DNA of 64,000 nucleotides from Acinetobacter sp. YWS30-1 (lineage in GTDB: Bacteria; Pseudomonadota; Gammaproteobacteria; Pseudomonadales; Moraxellaceae). This document shows, piece by piece, positions 54,745 to 64,000 of this stretch (its first letter is position 1; each line of letters begins with the position of its first letter). The stretch covers positions 2,294,001-2,358,000 of the forward strand of contig NZ_CP114606.1 of the NCBI RefSeq assembly GCF_033558715.1. Direction: 5' to 3'. A program made the translations under genes and the position numbers. The notes beneath the pieces were generated by a model, which was not told where the DNA came from, did not search any database, and worked only from the letters and a program-made list of their open reading frames with translations.

Positions 54745-56358
54745 TTATTGGATCTCCACATTTTCAGCTGAAACGGCAGCTTGCTGCACAGCATCAGCTG
54801 CTTCAGACACAGGAATGTAGCTATTCGCTAACCACGCCATGCTTGAGTTAGAAACGTCAAGGAAGCTTTGTGGGTATAGACCAAGCCATGCTAGACCAAA
54901 TGCACAGATCAGCAAAATTACCACTTCACGTGCATTTAAATCTTTTAACGGATTTGTGTAGTGCTGTTTTTGCTCTTCGTTTGGAACACCAAACAACGCT
55001 TTATGGATCAGAATCAAACCGTACAGACCCGCAAATACCAGGCTGATTGCAGCGAGGATTGTGAATGCAGGGAATTTACCGAATGAACCCATCAGGATCA
55101 GGAACTCACCAATGAAGTTACCTAGACCTGGAATACCGACAAGCGCCGCGATGAAGAACATCAGGAAGAATGCAAGGTATGGGAACTGACCACGAATACC
55201 ACCCATCAAACGCATATCACGTGTATGAACACGTTCGTACACTTGACCACACATAATGAACAGCGCTGCAGATGACAGACCGTGAGCCAGCATCATGATC
55301 ATCAGACCTTGGAAGGTCAGGATGTTACCTGCATAAATTGCAAGTAAAACGAAGCCCATGTGTGAAATAGACGTATACGCCAATAAACGTTTCATATCGG
55401 TTTGCTGGAAAGCACACCAAGCACCGTAGAAGATACCGATTAAACCGAAAATGATGGCGATGTCTGCAAACTGTGCAGAAGCCGCCGGGAAGAATGGAAT
55501 CACGAAACGGATCAGACCATAAGCAGCTGTCTTAATCAAGATACCTGCAAGGTCAACAGAACCCGCTGTTGGTGCTTGTGCATGCGCATCTGGTAACCAG
55601 CCGTGTAATGGGAAAACTGGAAGTTTTACCGCAAAACCGATAAATAGACAGATCATGAATGCATAAGCAACTGCTGGTGCTTGTGTATCCAGCATGTTCG
55701 CTACACCCATCAGGTAGTTGTAGTCGAAACGGATTTGACCAGTCATGGTGTAGCCTACAGTCACCAGACCAAGGATACCAATCAGCATGACTAAACCAGC
55801 TACCTGTGTGTAAATGAAGAACTTGGTTGCAGCGTATACACGGGACTTGCCTTCTGCCCCTTTATGACCCCAAAGTGCAATCAGGAAGTAGATCGGCACC
55901 AGCATCATCTCCCAGAAGAAGAAGAACAGGAACAGGTCAATCGCCAGGAATACACCGATTACACCACCCAGAGACCATAAAAGGTTCAGGTGGAAGAAAC
56001 CCACGTTTTTCTGAATCTCACCCCATGAACAGCCTACTGCCAGCACACCAAGGAGTGCAGTCAAGCCAACCATCAGTAAAGACAAACCATCCACTGCAAG
56101 GTGAATGTTAATGCCCAGGGTTTGAATCCAAGGCAATTTGAACTCGGCTGCCCACGTAGGAGCCGCACCGCCAAGTTCATAGTTATAAGTACCCGACTGC
56201 CAAAGGACGATGGTCAAGACCAGCGTTACTAACATACCAATCAGCGCGATATAACGCGGAAGGTGTTGGTCGAGTTTATCGACCAACCAGCAAATAAAAC
56301 CTGCAATGAACGGAATGAGGATCAGAGCCGGCAAAATAATATTGTTTGGAGCTTCCAT
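54745..56358 (-). CDS. nuoM: NADH-quinone oxidoreductase subunit M
   Basis: 537 residues, about 14 helices; antiporter-like proton channel subunit. Key stretches: LFFFFWEMMLVPIYFLIALWG (channel Glu), KLPVFPLHGWLPDAHAQAPTAGSVDLAGILIKTAAYG (channel Lys and hinge), and DMKRLLAYTSISHMGF. One base separates it from nuoL's stop. Confidence 0.98.
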   Translation of the reverse strand: MEAPNNIILPALILIPFIAGFICWLVDKLDQHLPRYIALIGMLVTLVLTIVLWQSGTYNYELGGAAPTWAAEFKLPWIQTLGINIHLAVDGLSLLMVGLTALLGVLAVGCSWGEIQKNVGFFHLNLLWSLGGVIGVFLAIDLFLFFFFWEMMLVPIYFLIALWGHKGAEGKSRVYAATKFFIYTQVAGLVMLIGILGLVTVGYTMTGQIRFDYNYLMGVANMLDTQAPAVAYAFMICLFIGFAVKLPVFPLHGWLPDAHAQAPTAGSVDLAGILIKTAAYGLIRFVIPFFPAASAQFADIAIIFGLIGIFYGAWCAFQQTDMKRLLAYTSISHMGFVLLAIYAGNILTFQGLMIMMLAHGLSSAALFIMCGQVYERVHTRDMRLMGGIRGQFPYLAFFLMFFIAALVGIPGLGNFIGEFLILMGSFGKFPAFTILAAISLVFAGLYGLILIHKALFGVPNEEQKQHYTNPLKDLNAREVVILLICAFGLAWLGLYPQSFLDVSNSSMAWLANSYIPVSEAADAVQQAAVSAENVEIQ

Positions 56359-56359
56359 T

Positions 56360-58249
56360 TTATTTCCCCACTACCTGAATCACGAGCAAGATCATCAGTA
56401 GGACAACGACACCGAGCCCCATACTAGATGCATATTCACGCAGTGAACCTGTTTGACGCGAACTAGTAAAGCTATGACCACCTTTAACCAGTGCAGGCAG
56501 CACCAGCCAGAAGCCATCAATCGGATCACGGCCGAACAGTTTCGCGAAGAACAAATAAGGCTTCACAAAAACGATGTCATACAGCTTGTCGAAACCAAGT
56601 GCATTACGGCAGATGTTGGCAAGGCCCGCACCCAGAGAAGTTTTCGCAAAAGATTTCACAGCGTTGTAAGCAAAAGCAAACAGCACCACGCCAATTGCAA
56701 GACCTACCAGTGCAATACCTACTGCTGTGTATTCTGCAGTATGCATGCCATGTTCAAGTGCTTCCGGAATTTCAAATGCAGGAAGTTTAGCCGCATTCAA
56801 AATACTTTCCACAGGCGCTTTTAATGCTGCACCCACGAAAGTTGAAAGTACTGCAAGAATTGCCAATGGACCCCAGTAAGTTACACCCTTGATTGCATGG
56901 TAAGGTGTGTTTTCTTTACCGAAGAATACCACCCAGATCAGACGGAATGTATAGATCGAAGTCAGGAACGCACCGATTACACCCACCCAGTAAAGTGTGC
57001 TGTAAACTGCGATTGATTGGCCTTGTACCCAAACCGCACCCAGGATTGCATCTTTTGAGAAGAAGCCCACAGTGATGAATGGAATTGCAGCCAATGCACC
57101 GCCACCAATGGCGAAACATGCAAACAGGAACTTGTTCTTGTAGAACAGACCGCCCATCTTGAAGATGTTTTGTTCGTGGTGGTAAGCCAGAATCACTGCA
57201 CCAGAAGACAAGAATAATAATGCCTTGAAGAATGCGTGAGTCAGCATGTGGAACAGACCCGCCTGGTATGCTTCAGCACCTACAGCCATAAACATGTAGC
57301 CCAACTGACTCATCGTTGAGTAAGCCAGAATACGTTTGATGTCTGTTTGTACCAATGCAGCAAAACCAGCTACCAGTAATGTCACCGCACCAGTAATCGA
57401 GATGAACATCATCACTTCAGGCGCAAGCTCAAATACTGTGAATAGACGACAGCATAGGTAAACACCCGCTGTTACCATTGTTGCAGCGTGGATCAATGCA
57501 GAAACAGGAGTCGGACCTGCCATCGCATCTGCCAACCATGTTTGTAACGGGATCTGCGCAGATTTACCAGCAGCACCTAGGAACAACATTAGTGCAGTCC
57601 AGATGGTCAATGATGAGCTTTGAGTCATCACAGTCGCAGCATTTTCTACGATGTACTGAGTATTCAATGTACCGAATTGCTGGAACAGCAAGAACATGGC
57701 GATCAACAGGAATACATCACCAATACGGGTAACGGTAAATGCTTTGATCGCTGCCACACCGTTTGCAGGGTTTTGGTAGTAATAACCAATCAGCAGATAA
57801 GAACACAGACCTACACCTTCCCAACCCAGGAATAACAACGCCAGGTTATCACCCAGTACCAGCAATAACATGCTTGCAACGAACAGGTTGAAGTAAGAGA
57901 AGAAACGTGCGAAGTCTTGTTCACCACGCATGTACCATGATGCAAAGATATGGATCAGGAAACCAACGCCTGTCACCATGCCTAGCATCAACAGAGACAA
58001 ACCGTCCAGGTGCAGGCTGATGCCCGGTGCAAAACCACCGACATTGAACCAGGTCCAAAGAGGTTGTACTACTGCGGTAGAACCATTGTTGACAAAGTCC
58101 ATACCCGCAATGAGTGCGAACAATGCCGATAACCCCACAGCCCCTACACCAATAATGGCTGCAACTGTTTCAGGAAGCTTATGACGCCCTGCCGCTAAAA
58201 GGACGAAGCCAATGAGCGGGAATAAAATTGTTAGATATAAATAACTCAT
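56360..58249 (-). CDS. nuoL: NADH-quinone oxidoreductase subunit L
   Basis: 629 residues, about 16 helices. Distal proton-pumping subunit. [23 protein letters not shown] holds the channel Glu, [37 protein letters not shown] the channel Lys, and [17 protein letters not shown] follows. The long amphipathic lateral helix that couples L to M, N and K should be at the C-terminus. Overlaps nuoK by four bases (ATGA). Confidence 0.98.
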   Translation of the reverse strand: MSYLYLTILFPLIGFVLLAAGRHKLPETVAAIIGVGAVGLSALFALIAGMDFVNNGSTAVVQPLWTWFNVGGFAPGISLHLDGLSLLMLGMVTGVGFLIHIFASWYMRGEQDFARFFSYFNLFVASMLLLVLGDNLALLFLGWEGVGLCSYLLIGYYYQNPANGVAAIKAFTVTRIGDVFLLIAMFLLFQQFGTLNTQYIVENAATVMTQSSSLTIWTALMLFLGAAGKSAQIPLQTWLADAMAGPTPVSALIHAATMVTAGVYLCCRLFTVFELAPEVMMFISITGAVTLLVAGFAALVQTDIKRILAYSTMSQLGYMFMAVGAEAYQAGLFHMLTHAFFKALLFLSSGAVILAYHHEQNIFKMGGLFYKNKFLFACFAIGGGALAAIPFITVGFFSKDAILGAVWVQGQSIAVYSTLYWVGVIGAFLTSIYTFRLIWVVFFGKENTPYHAIKGVTYWGPLAILAVLSTFVGAALKAPVESILNAAKLPAFEIPEALEHGMHTAEYTAVGIALVGLAIGVVLFAFAYNAVKSFAKTSLGAGLANICRNALGFDKLYDIVFVKPYLFFAKLFGRDPIDGFWLVLPALVKGGHSFTSSRQTGSLREYASSMGLGVVVLLMILLVIQVVGK

Positions 58250-58554
58250 CCGCGCATCTCACTAGCAGCATCCACATCCAGATGATGGAAGCGATGATAG
58301 AACTGAAGGACGATCGCAAGACCGATACACGCCTCTGCCGCAGCAAGGGTCAGAATCAGAATAAACATGATTTGACCATCAGGCTGTGCCCATGCACTGC
58401 CCGCCAGGACGAATGCCAAAGCAGCGGCATTCATCATGATTTCAAGGCTCATTAAAATGAATAGCAGGTTGCGTCGCACCATTACACCGTAAAAACCCAG
58501 TGCAAAAAGAATGGATGCAACGATCAAACCATGCTCTAAAGGGATGTTGCCCAT
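58246..58554 (-). CDS. nuoK: NADH-quinone oxidoreductase subunit K
   Basis: 102 residues, three helices. The conserved Glu residues of the pump path are in [14 protein letters not shown] and [13 protein letters not shown]. Its start overlaps nuoJ's stop by one base and its stop overlaps the nuoL start, showing tight coupling. Confidence 0.97.
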   Translation of the reverse strand: MGNIPLEHGLIVASILFALGFYGVMVRRNLLFILMSLEIMMNAAALAFVLAGSAWAQPDGQIMFILILTLAAAEACIGLAIVLQFYHRFHHLDVDAASEMRG

Positions 58555-59075
58555 TATTGTTGTTCCTCTTCTGCACCTGGTTCACGTTTACCCAAATGGA
58601 ATGCTGCAACAAGTGATGCAAGCAATAACATCGCGGCAACTTCTACCAACAATAAGTATTGCGTAAAGAGTGATTGACCTACCGCTTTAGGACCGACCAT
58701 TTCAGTGCCCATCACCATTGAAGGCTGTACGTAGTCTGATTTAAGTACCCAAACCAGGATCAGACCAATCAGGAAGCTCATCAATGCCGGATAAGCCCAA
58801 GCTGATGAAGTCAACCATTTGCGTTCCTGAGCAACAGTCTGTTCGCCCAAGTTCAGCATCATTACCACGAACACGAATAACACCATGATCGCGCCAGCAT
58901 AAACGATGACTTCAAGCGCACCCGCAAACGGTGCACCCACGATCAGGAACAGTCCTGCTACAGCAAGAAGTGAAACGATCAGGCTTAATAAAGCATGTAC
59001 CGGATTCGTGTTAGTTACCACACGAACCGTAGAGACGATGGCCACAAGGGCCATTAAATAAAATGGCCACATCAT
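58554..59075 (-). CDS. nuoJ: NADH-quinone oxidoreductase subunit J
   Basis: 173 residues, five helices. [20 protein letters not shown] carries the conserved TM3 segment that forms the pi-bulge gate in complex I. C-terminal tail is charged ([12 protein letters not shown]). Four-base overlap with nuoI. Confidence 0.97.
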   Translation of the reverse strand: MMWPFYLMALVAIVSTVRVVTNTNPVHALLSLIVSLLAVAGLFLIVGAPFAGALEVIVYAGAIMVLFVFVVMMLNLGEQTVAQERKWLTSSAWAYPALMSFLIGLILVWVLKSDYVQPSMVMGTEMVGPKAVGQSLFTQYLLLVEVAAMLLLASLVAAFHLGKREPGAEEEQQ

Positions 59076-59614
59076 GGTAATAGACTCCGTACATCAACAG
59101 GTGCACTTTCACGTTGTGCCTGACCCTTGTCCTTACCAGCAACTGCCATACCGGTGACACGGTAGAAGTTATAGTCAGGATATTTACCAGGACCAGAAAT
59201 CAGCAAGTGTTCTTTTTCGTAGACTAAGTCTTGACGAACATATTCGCCCAATTCGAAATCTGGTGTCATTTGAATCGCAGTCGTAGGACATGCTTCTTCA
59301 CACATACCGCAGAAAATACAGCGAGAGAAGTTGATACGGAAAAATTCCGGATACCAACGACCATCTTCACGTTCTGCTTTTTGTAGTGAAATACAGCCTA
59401 CCGGACATGCAACCGCACACAGGTTACATGCCACACAACGCTCTTCGCCATCTGGGTCACGCGTTAACACGATACGACCACGGAAACGTGGTGGCACGAT
59501 TTCTTCGGCTGGCACTTCCGGATATAAAATGGTGTCACGTTTGCGCGTTGCATGGGTAAAGACCATGAACAACGTACGAACGATTGACCCGAATCCAGCT
59601 AGAAATTTAAACAT
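59072..59614 (-). CDS. nuoI: NADH-quinone oxidoreductase subunit I
   Basis: 180 residues. Two 4Fe-4S motifs: [16 protein letters not shown] and [16 protein letters not shown] (clusters N6a and N6b), which pass electrons from NuoG to NuoB. N-terminal amphipathic helix rests on the membrane. 18 bases after nuoH. Confidence 0.98.
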   Translation of the reverse strand: MFKFLAGFGSIVRTLFMVFTHATRKRDTILYPEVPAEEIVPPRFRGRIVLTRDPDGEERCVACNLCAVACPVGCISLQKAEREDGRWYPEFFRINFSRCIFCGMCEEACPTTAIQMTPDFELGEYVRQDLVYEKEHLLISGPGKYPDYNFYRVTGMAVAGKDKGQAQRESAPVDVRSLLP

Positions 59615-59632
59615 TTTGTTCTCCCTGCTGTC

Positions 59633-60643
59633 TTAGGCCTGATTCAACAGAATCACAGCACCAGTCACCAAAAGGTTAACCAACGCCAATGGCAAGCAAA
59701 TTTTCCAACCAAAGTTCATCACCTGGTCATAACGTGGACGCATTAAAGAACCACGCGCCAATACAAACATCATTACGAAGAATGCTGTTTTAATAATGAA
59801 CCAGAATGCGGGTGGAAGGAAATCAAGACCAAATGGTGCTAACCAGCCACCGAAGAACAGGGTTACGATCAATGCAGAGATCAGTACTACGTTTACGTAT
59901 TCCGCAACGAAGAACATACCCCATTTCATACCGCCATATTCTACGTGGTAACCTTCCGCCAGTTCCTGTTCCGCTTCTGGTTGGTCAAATGGGTGACGGT
60001 GAGTTACCGCAACACCTGCAACCACGAAGATCAGGAAGCCTAAGAACTGAGGAATGATAAACCAGACATCTTTCTGTGCTTCTACGATTTCACGCATGTT
60101 GAATGAACCGGCAATTGCCACTACACCCATCAGGGAAATACCCAGGAACACTTCATAAGAAATGGTTTGTGCTGCTGAACGTAGACCACCAAGCAATGCG
60201 TATTTGTTGTTAGAAGACCAACCACCAAACAGTACTGCATATACCGCAATACCTGCCATTGCCATGAAGAACAACAGACCGATACTCATGTCTGCAACAC
60301 CTAGATAAGGTGACACAGGAATAACCATGAACGACAGCACCGCAGTTGCCATCGCAACTGCTGGAGCCATACGGAAAGTCAATTTATCGGCAAATTTTGG
60401 TGTCCAGTCTTCCTTGAACATGATTTTCAGCATGTCGGCAACAATCTGGAACATACCGCCCGGACCTACACGGTTCGGACCGTAACGGTCTTGCCACAAG
60501 CCCAGTAAACGACGTTCAATAAAAGACATCAACGCAGCGATCAGTACTACAACCAGTAAGATCACGATCGCTTGAAGTACTGAATAGGCGATTGGCCAGT
60601 TTTCAGCCCACAGCGGCGTTTGACGGATTAATTCTTGTTCCAT
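59633..60643 (-). CDS. nuoH: NADH-quinone oxidoreductase subunit H
   Basis: 336 residues, about eight helices. Forms the quinone-binding pocket entrance with NuoB and NuoD. Conserved loops: [19 protein letters not shown] and [33 protein letters not shown] acidic stretch, then [18 protein letters not shown]. Three bases after nuoG. Confidence 0.98.
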   Translation of the reverse strand: MEQELIRQTPLWAENWPIAYSVLQAIVILLVVVLIAALMSFIERRLLGLWQDRYGPNRVGPGGMFQIVADMLKIMFKEDWTPKFADKLTFRMAPAVAMATAVLSFMVIPVSPYLGVADMSIGLLFFMAMAGIAVYAVLFGGWSSNNKYALLGGLRSAAQTISYEVFLGISLMGVVAIAGSFNMREIVEAQKDVWFIIPQFLGFLIFVVAGVAVTHRHPFDQPEAEQELAEGYHVEYGGMKWGMFFVAEYVNVVLISALIVTLFFGGWLAPFGLDFLPPAFWFIIKTAFFVMMFVLARGSLMRPRYDQVMNFGWKICLPLALVNLLVTGAVILLNQA

Positions 60644-60646
60644 GAA

Positions 60647-63325
60647 TTACGCTCCTACCGCGACTGAAACAGGCTCTGCAAGAGATACCGTTGGTGCAAG
60701 ACCAATTGGGTAGCCAATATAACCTGTTGGTAAGTATTCAATCACTTGTACAGGAAGAACGATTGAAGTCTCGCCTGCTTTCACAGTGATCTTCTGACCG
60801 TCTTGCAGGTTCAAGCGTGTAGCATCCTGTTCGCCCACTGCAAATACTGCGTCAGGAATACGTGATTCCATTGCCGGAGTTTTAATGGTGAACTCGCCAG
60901 ATGCAAAGATGTGATGCATTGGTACCAGACGGAAGCTTTCAGCATTTACAAGCACAGGGGCTGGTGCAACAAAGCTACGCACTGGACGTTTTGGTAAACG
61001 GTCGAATAAACGAACGCCTGAATCACCGCCTTTTAAATGACCGCCCACTTCATCCTGGTATTTGTTCCAAGCTTGTGGTGAGTTCCAGCCTGCAGACCAA
61101 GCAAATGGTATCAGTGAAGATGGAGTCTCATCACCGACATAACCTTCCATAGAGAATGTTAATGCAGTGTCTTTATCAGTAGGCTGTTTCGGCTCATGTA
61201 CAGACAATGGCGCACGCATCGAAGTACGACCTGAGTAACGACGTGGTTCACGTGCCACTTTCAGACCATGTACACGGAAGCCTGCATCTGGTGCTACATC
61301 CAGAATACCTTCAAGTGCAGGAACGTTGCTTGCTACTGACTCGATCACATCATCCAGTACCGTCCAAGAAATCGCTTTGCCTTGTACGCCTGTTTCCAGT
61401 GCGTGTAACCAGCGCCAAGATTCTTTGATTGCCAGTTCCGGGTTGTAGTAGCTCGGGTCATACACTTGATAGAAACGTTGTGCACGGCCTTCTTGAGAAA
61501 CGACAGTACCATCACCTTCAGCAAATGAAGCAGCCGACAGTACGATGTTGGCTTTCTTCACAGTCGCAGTTTCAGAGTGATCCAATACGATCACTTGTTT
61601 GCCTGCAAGCGCAGCATCAACCTGAGCTGCTGGTAAACGACGGTATAGATCGTTTTCTACAATTAGGACAGTGTCATAGTCTTGTGCAAATGCTTGTTCA
61701 AGGCTTTGACCACCGAAGATTGCCAGCCCCATTGAGTTCACTTCAGGAACAGTCAAGGTCAAGCCCGCATTACCCAGGTTTTGTGCTACTTGTGCAGCAG
61801 CTTCCATGATGGTTGCGTCTTGTAGACTTGTACCAGAGATGATCAGTGGTTTCTTCGCAGCTTTCAACGTATCTGCAATGGTTTGTGCAAATGCTTTCGC
61901 ATCGTCATCAAGACCAGTGATAACTTCACCTTTTACGCCCGCAGCAATCGCGAAGCCTAAACGTGCGATGTCATTCGGAGAAGCGACTACTTCGCCTTCT
62001 GCAACGTCAGACAAACGTGTTTGTGTTGCAGCCAGAATGTAAATCGGAGATTTCGCATCTTGGGCAATACGTTGTACAGGTTCAGCCAGCCATTCTTGGG
62101 TACGGCGCTCTGCAGCCATTTCCTTGCCTTTATTTTTCGCAGCTTGGCGAACAGATAAAGCCATACGTGGTGCAGTTTGAGTCAGGTCTTCACCCAGAAT
62201 CAGTACCGCATCATAGCTCTCGATTTCACGCATGTTCGGGTTATAAACACCCTCGGTTTGCATGATCGATGCAGCCAGCTCAACCAGATTTTGCTCTTTT
62301 TGAGCCATACCGGTTGAGTAATTGTCTTGACCAACTAACTCACGTAGTGCGAAGTTAGCTTCAAGCGATGCACGTGGTGAACCGATCCCCAGTACTTTTT
62401 TGCCTTGGATTTTCGCAATTACGGTATCTAATGCTGTATCAACAGAAACAGTTTCTACATTCGTGCCAGTACGGAACTGTGGCTGACGCGGACGGTCTTT
62501 ACGGTTTACATAACCGGTACCGAAACGGCCTTTATCGCACAGGAAGTATTGGTTAACTTCACCGTTGAAACGGTTTTCAACGCGACGAAGCTCACCATAA
62601 CGCTCACCTGGAGAGATGTTACAACCTGAAGAACAGCCATGACATACGCTTGGTGCGTACTGCATGTCCCATTTACGGTTATAGCGTTCTGAATGAGTCT
62701 TATCGGTGAATACACCAGTCGGACAAACTTCAGTCAGGTTACCTGAGAATTCAGATTCCAAAGTACCTGATTCCGGACGACCGAAATAAACGCGAGAAGC
62801 GTTTGCATATACGCCGAAATCCGTACCGCCCGCATAGTCTTTGTAATAACGAACACAACGGTAACATGCGATACAACGGTTCATCTCGTGCGCAATGAAC
62901 GAACCAAGTTCTTGGTTGTAATGCGTACGCTTGGTGAACCGGTAACGACGACGGTCATGTTGTGTCATCACGGTCATATCTTGCAGGTGACAGTGGCCAC
63001 CCTCTTCACAGACTGGACAGTCGTGCGGGTGATTGGTCATCAAGAATTCAACAACAGAAGCACGGAAATCTTTTGCTTCTTTGTCTTCAATCGAGATGTA
63101 GGTATTGTCAGCAGCCGGTGTCATACATGACATGACCAAACGACCACGCGTATCTTCTGGATTCGCGTATTGAGTCACAGCACATTGACGGCAAGAACCG
63201 ACAGAACCTAAGGATGGATGCCAACAAAAGTATGGGATGTCGATGCCAAGACTCAAACATGCTTGCAGCAAGTTTTCCGAGCCGTTGACTTCATACGATT
63301 TTCCATCGACATGAATTGTAGCCAT
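60647..63325 (-). CDS. nuoG: NADH-quinone oxidoreductase subunit G
   Basis: 892 residues. N-terminal 2Fe-2S motif ([18 protein letters not shown]), N4/N5-type ligands ([36 protein letters not shown]), and the extra N7 cluster ligands (CHGCSSGCN, then FLCDKGRFG), which only some bacteria keep. The C-terminal two thirds is a molybdopterin-oxidoreductase-like domain without the catalytic cofactor role. Passes electrons from NuoF to NuoI. Eleven bases after nuoF. Confidence 0.98.
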   Translation of the reverse strand: MATIHVDGKSYEVNGSENLLQACLSLGIDIPYFCWHPSLGSVGSCRQCAVTQYANPEDTRGRLVMSCMTPAADNTYISIEDKEAKDFRASVVEFLMTNHPHDCPVCEEGGHCHLQDMTVMTQHDRRRYRFTKRTHYNQELGSFIAHEMNRCIACYRCVRYYKDYAGGTDFGVYANASRVYFGRPESGTLESEFSGNLTEVCPTGVFTDKTHSERYNRKWDMQYAPSVCHGCSSGCNISPGERYGELRRVENRFNGEVNQYFLCDKGRFGTGYVNRKDRPRQPQFRTGTNVETVSVDTALDTVIAKIQGKKVLGIGSPRASLEANFALRELVGQDNYSTGMAQKEQNLVELAASIMQTEGVYNPNMREIESYDAVLILGEDLTQTAPRMALSVRQAAKNKGKEMAAERRTQEWLAEPVQRIAQDAKSPIYILAATQTRLSDVAEGEVVASPNDIARLGFAIAAGVKGEVITGLDDDAKAFAQTIADTLKAAKKPLIISGTSLQDATIMEAAAQVAQNLGNAGLTLTVPEVNSMGLAIFGGQSLEQAFAQDYDTVLIVENDLYRRLPAAQVDAALAGKQVIVLDHSETATVKKANIVLSAASFAEGDGTVVSQEGRAQRFYQVYDPSYYNPELAIKESWRWLHALETGVQGKAISWTVLDDVIESVASNVPALEGILDVAPDAGFRVHGLKVAREPRRYSGRTSMRAPLSVHEPKQPTDKDTALTFSMEGYVGDETPSSLIPFAWSAGWNSPQAWNKYQDEVGGHLKGGDSGVRLFDRLPKRPVRSFVAPAPVLVNAESFRLVPMHHIFASGEFTIKTPAMESRIPDAVFAVGEQDATRLNLQDGQKITVKAGETSIVLPVQVIEYLPTGYIGYPIGLAPTVSLAEPVSVAVGA

Positions 63326-63336
63326 AGTCGAATTCC

Positions 63337-64000
63337 TTAAGCTTGTTCTACGTTGCGGGTTTGAGCGGCAGCATTTACGACTTTCGCTTCAAATTCGCCA
63401 CGGAAATGTTTGAGTGCGCCCATTAACGGTTCCATAGCACCTGGTGCGTGAGCACAGAAAGTTTTACCAATCCAAAGCTTACGAGTCAGTTCTTGTAAGT
63501 GATCGATATCTTCTTTCTTGCCAGTACCATCTTCAAGTGCTTTAAGCGCTTTCACCGCCCAAGGTAAGCCATCACGGCAAGGTGTACACCAGCCACATGA
63601 TTCACGCGCAAAGAATTCTTCGAGGTTACGAGTCGCTGAAACCATACATTGAGTTTCATCAACCACCATCAATAGACAGGTACCTAAACGTGAACCTGCT
63701 TTCATGATGCTTTCCGCATCCATCGGAAGATCGATATGCTCGGCAGCCAGGAAGTCAGTTGATGCACCACCGGGTAACCATGCTTTCAGCTTCAGGCCGT
63801 CACGCATACCACCGGCATGTTCTTCAATCACTTCACGTGCAGTGGTACCGAATGGCAGTTCCCATAGACCTGGGAATTTCACCTTACCTGAAGCACCATA
63901 AATTTTTGTGCCAGGATCTTTCGATTTACCTGCAGACAGACCGATGTACCATTCTGGACCACGCAACATGATGGCTGGCAAGTTGTTGTAGGTCTCTACG
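63337..64000 (-). CDS. nuoF: NADH-quinone oxidoreductase subunit F, C-terminal part (cut by window end)
   Basis: About 220 residues are visible; the reading frame stays open through position 64000, where it reads [12 protein letters not shown], the conserved NuoF stretch, so the gene begins outside the window. The 4Fe-4S motif [12 protein letters not shown] holds cluster N3 ligands together with the later Cys in TFCAHAPGA. NuoF binds FMN and oxidises NADH. It precedes nuoG by 11 bases and closes on the nuo operon order. Confidence 0.97.
   Translation of the reverse strand, partial: VETYNNLPAIMLRGPEWYIGLSAGKSKDPGTKIYGASGKVKFPGLWELPFGTTAREVIEEHAGGMRDGLKLKAWLPGGASTDFLAAEHIDLPMDAESIMKAGSRLGTCLLMVVDETQCMVSATRNLEEFFARESCGWCTPCRDGLPWAVKALKALEDGTGKKEDIDHLQELTRKLWIGKTFCAHAPGAMEPLMGALKHFRGEFEAKVVNAAAQTRNVEQA

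Overview
The window reads as chromosomal DNA of a gamma-proteobacterium of the Moraxellaceae, most likely the genus Acinetobacter. The clues are the gene content and order (pilGHIJ-chpA beside a tripartite-type efflux pair; proS, a secreted-protein operon, dcd; mrp next to metG; upp next to a complete nuo operon), the moderate-to-low GC content with AT-rich spacers, and the many short lipoproteins. No rRNA, tRNA or CRISPR array was seen. One insertion sequence is present; otherwise the region looks like stable core chromosome.

Layout. 1-3.6 kb: a signal-less YkuD-fold L,D-transpeptidase-like gene translationally coupled to a DUF454 membrane protein, a DUF1853 gene, an entericidin-like lipoprotein and dapE (lysine/peptidoglycan precursor). 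3.6-12.3 kb, minus strand: the twitching/surface-sensing chemosensory operon pilG-pilH-pilI-pilJ-chpA plus a terminal CheW-like gene. 12.5-19.3 kb, plus strand: a secreted coiled-coil protein, an RND adaptor and pump without an outer-membrane partner, and proS. 19.3-25.9 kb, minus strand: an operon of four large exported proteins of unknown function that share a short motif just after the signal peptide and carry cysteines only in closely spaced pairs. This is the best candidate here for an undescribed system. 26-27.3 kb: dcd and a LysE-type exporter. 27.9-31.4 kb: a TAXI-type TRAP transporter with its DUF1850 companion. 31.4-36.2 kb: mrp, a disordered hydrophilin-like protein and metG. 36.4-48.3 kb: a mosaic of single genes (lipoproteins, an exported metallo-beta-lactamase-fold hydrolase, an orphan amt, LysE exporter, PLP-dependent desulfhydrase/deaminase-like enzyme, HI0933-type flavoprotein, a multi-pass mechanosensitive-type channel, three microproteins of 38-55 residues, fpr). 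48.4-52.4 kb: a LysR regulator divergent from fpr, then three cold-shock-domain genes, two of them membrane-anchored, interrupted by a 1,269-bp IS4-family element that landed in a transcription terminator. 52.4-64 kb, minus strand: upp and the respiratory complex I genes nuoF (cut by the window end), G, H, I, J, K, L, M, N in tightly coupled order.

How the parts fit. PilG/H/I/J/ChpA would form one phosphorelay steering type IV pili. NuoF-N form the NADH-oxidising arm (F, G, I) and the proton-pumping membrane arm (H, J-N) of complex I. TAXI, DUF1850 and the fused permease form one uptake system. Most other genes are single transcription units bounded by clear rho-independent terminators. Start sites were moved from the longest reading frame where a Shine-Dalgarno sequence, signal peptide or neighbour overlap favoured a downstream codon; this is stated per gene. 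Product calls are from motif recognition by eye and no database search was run.
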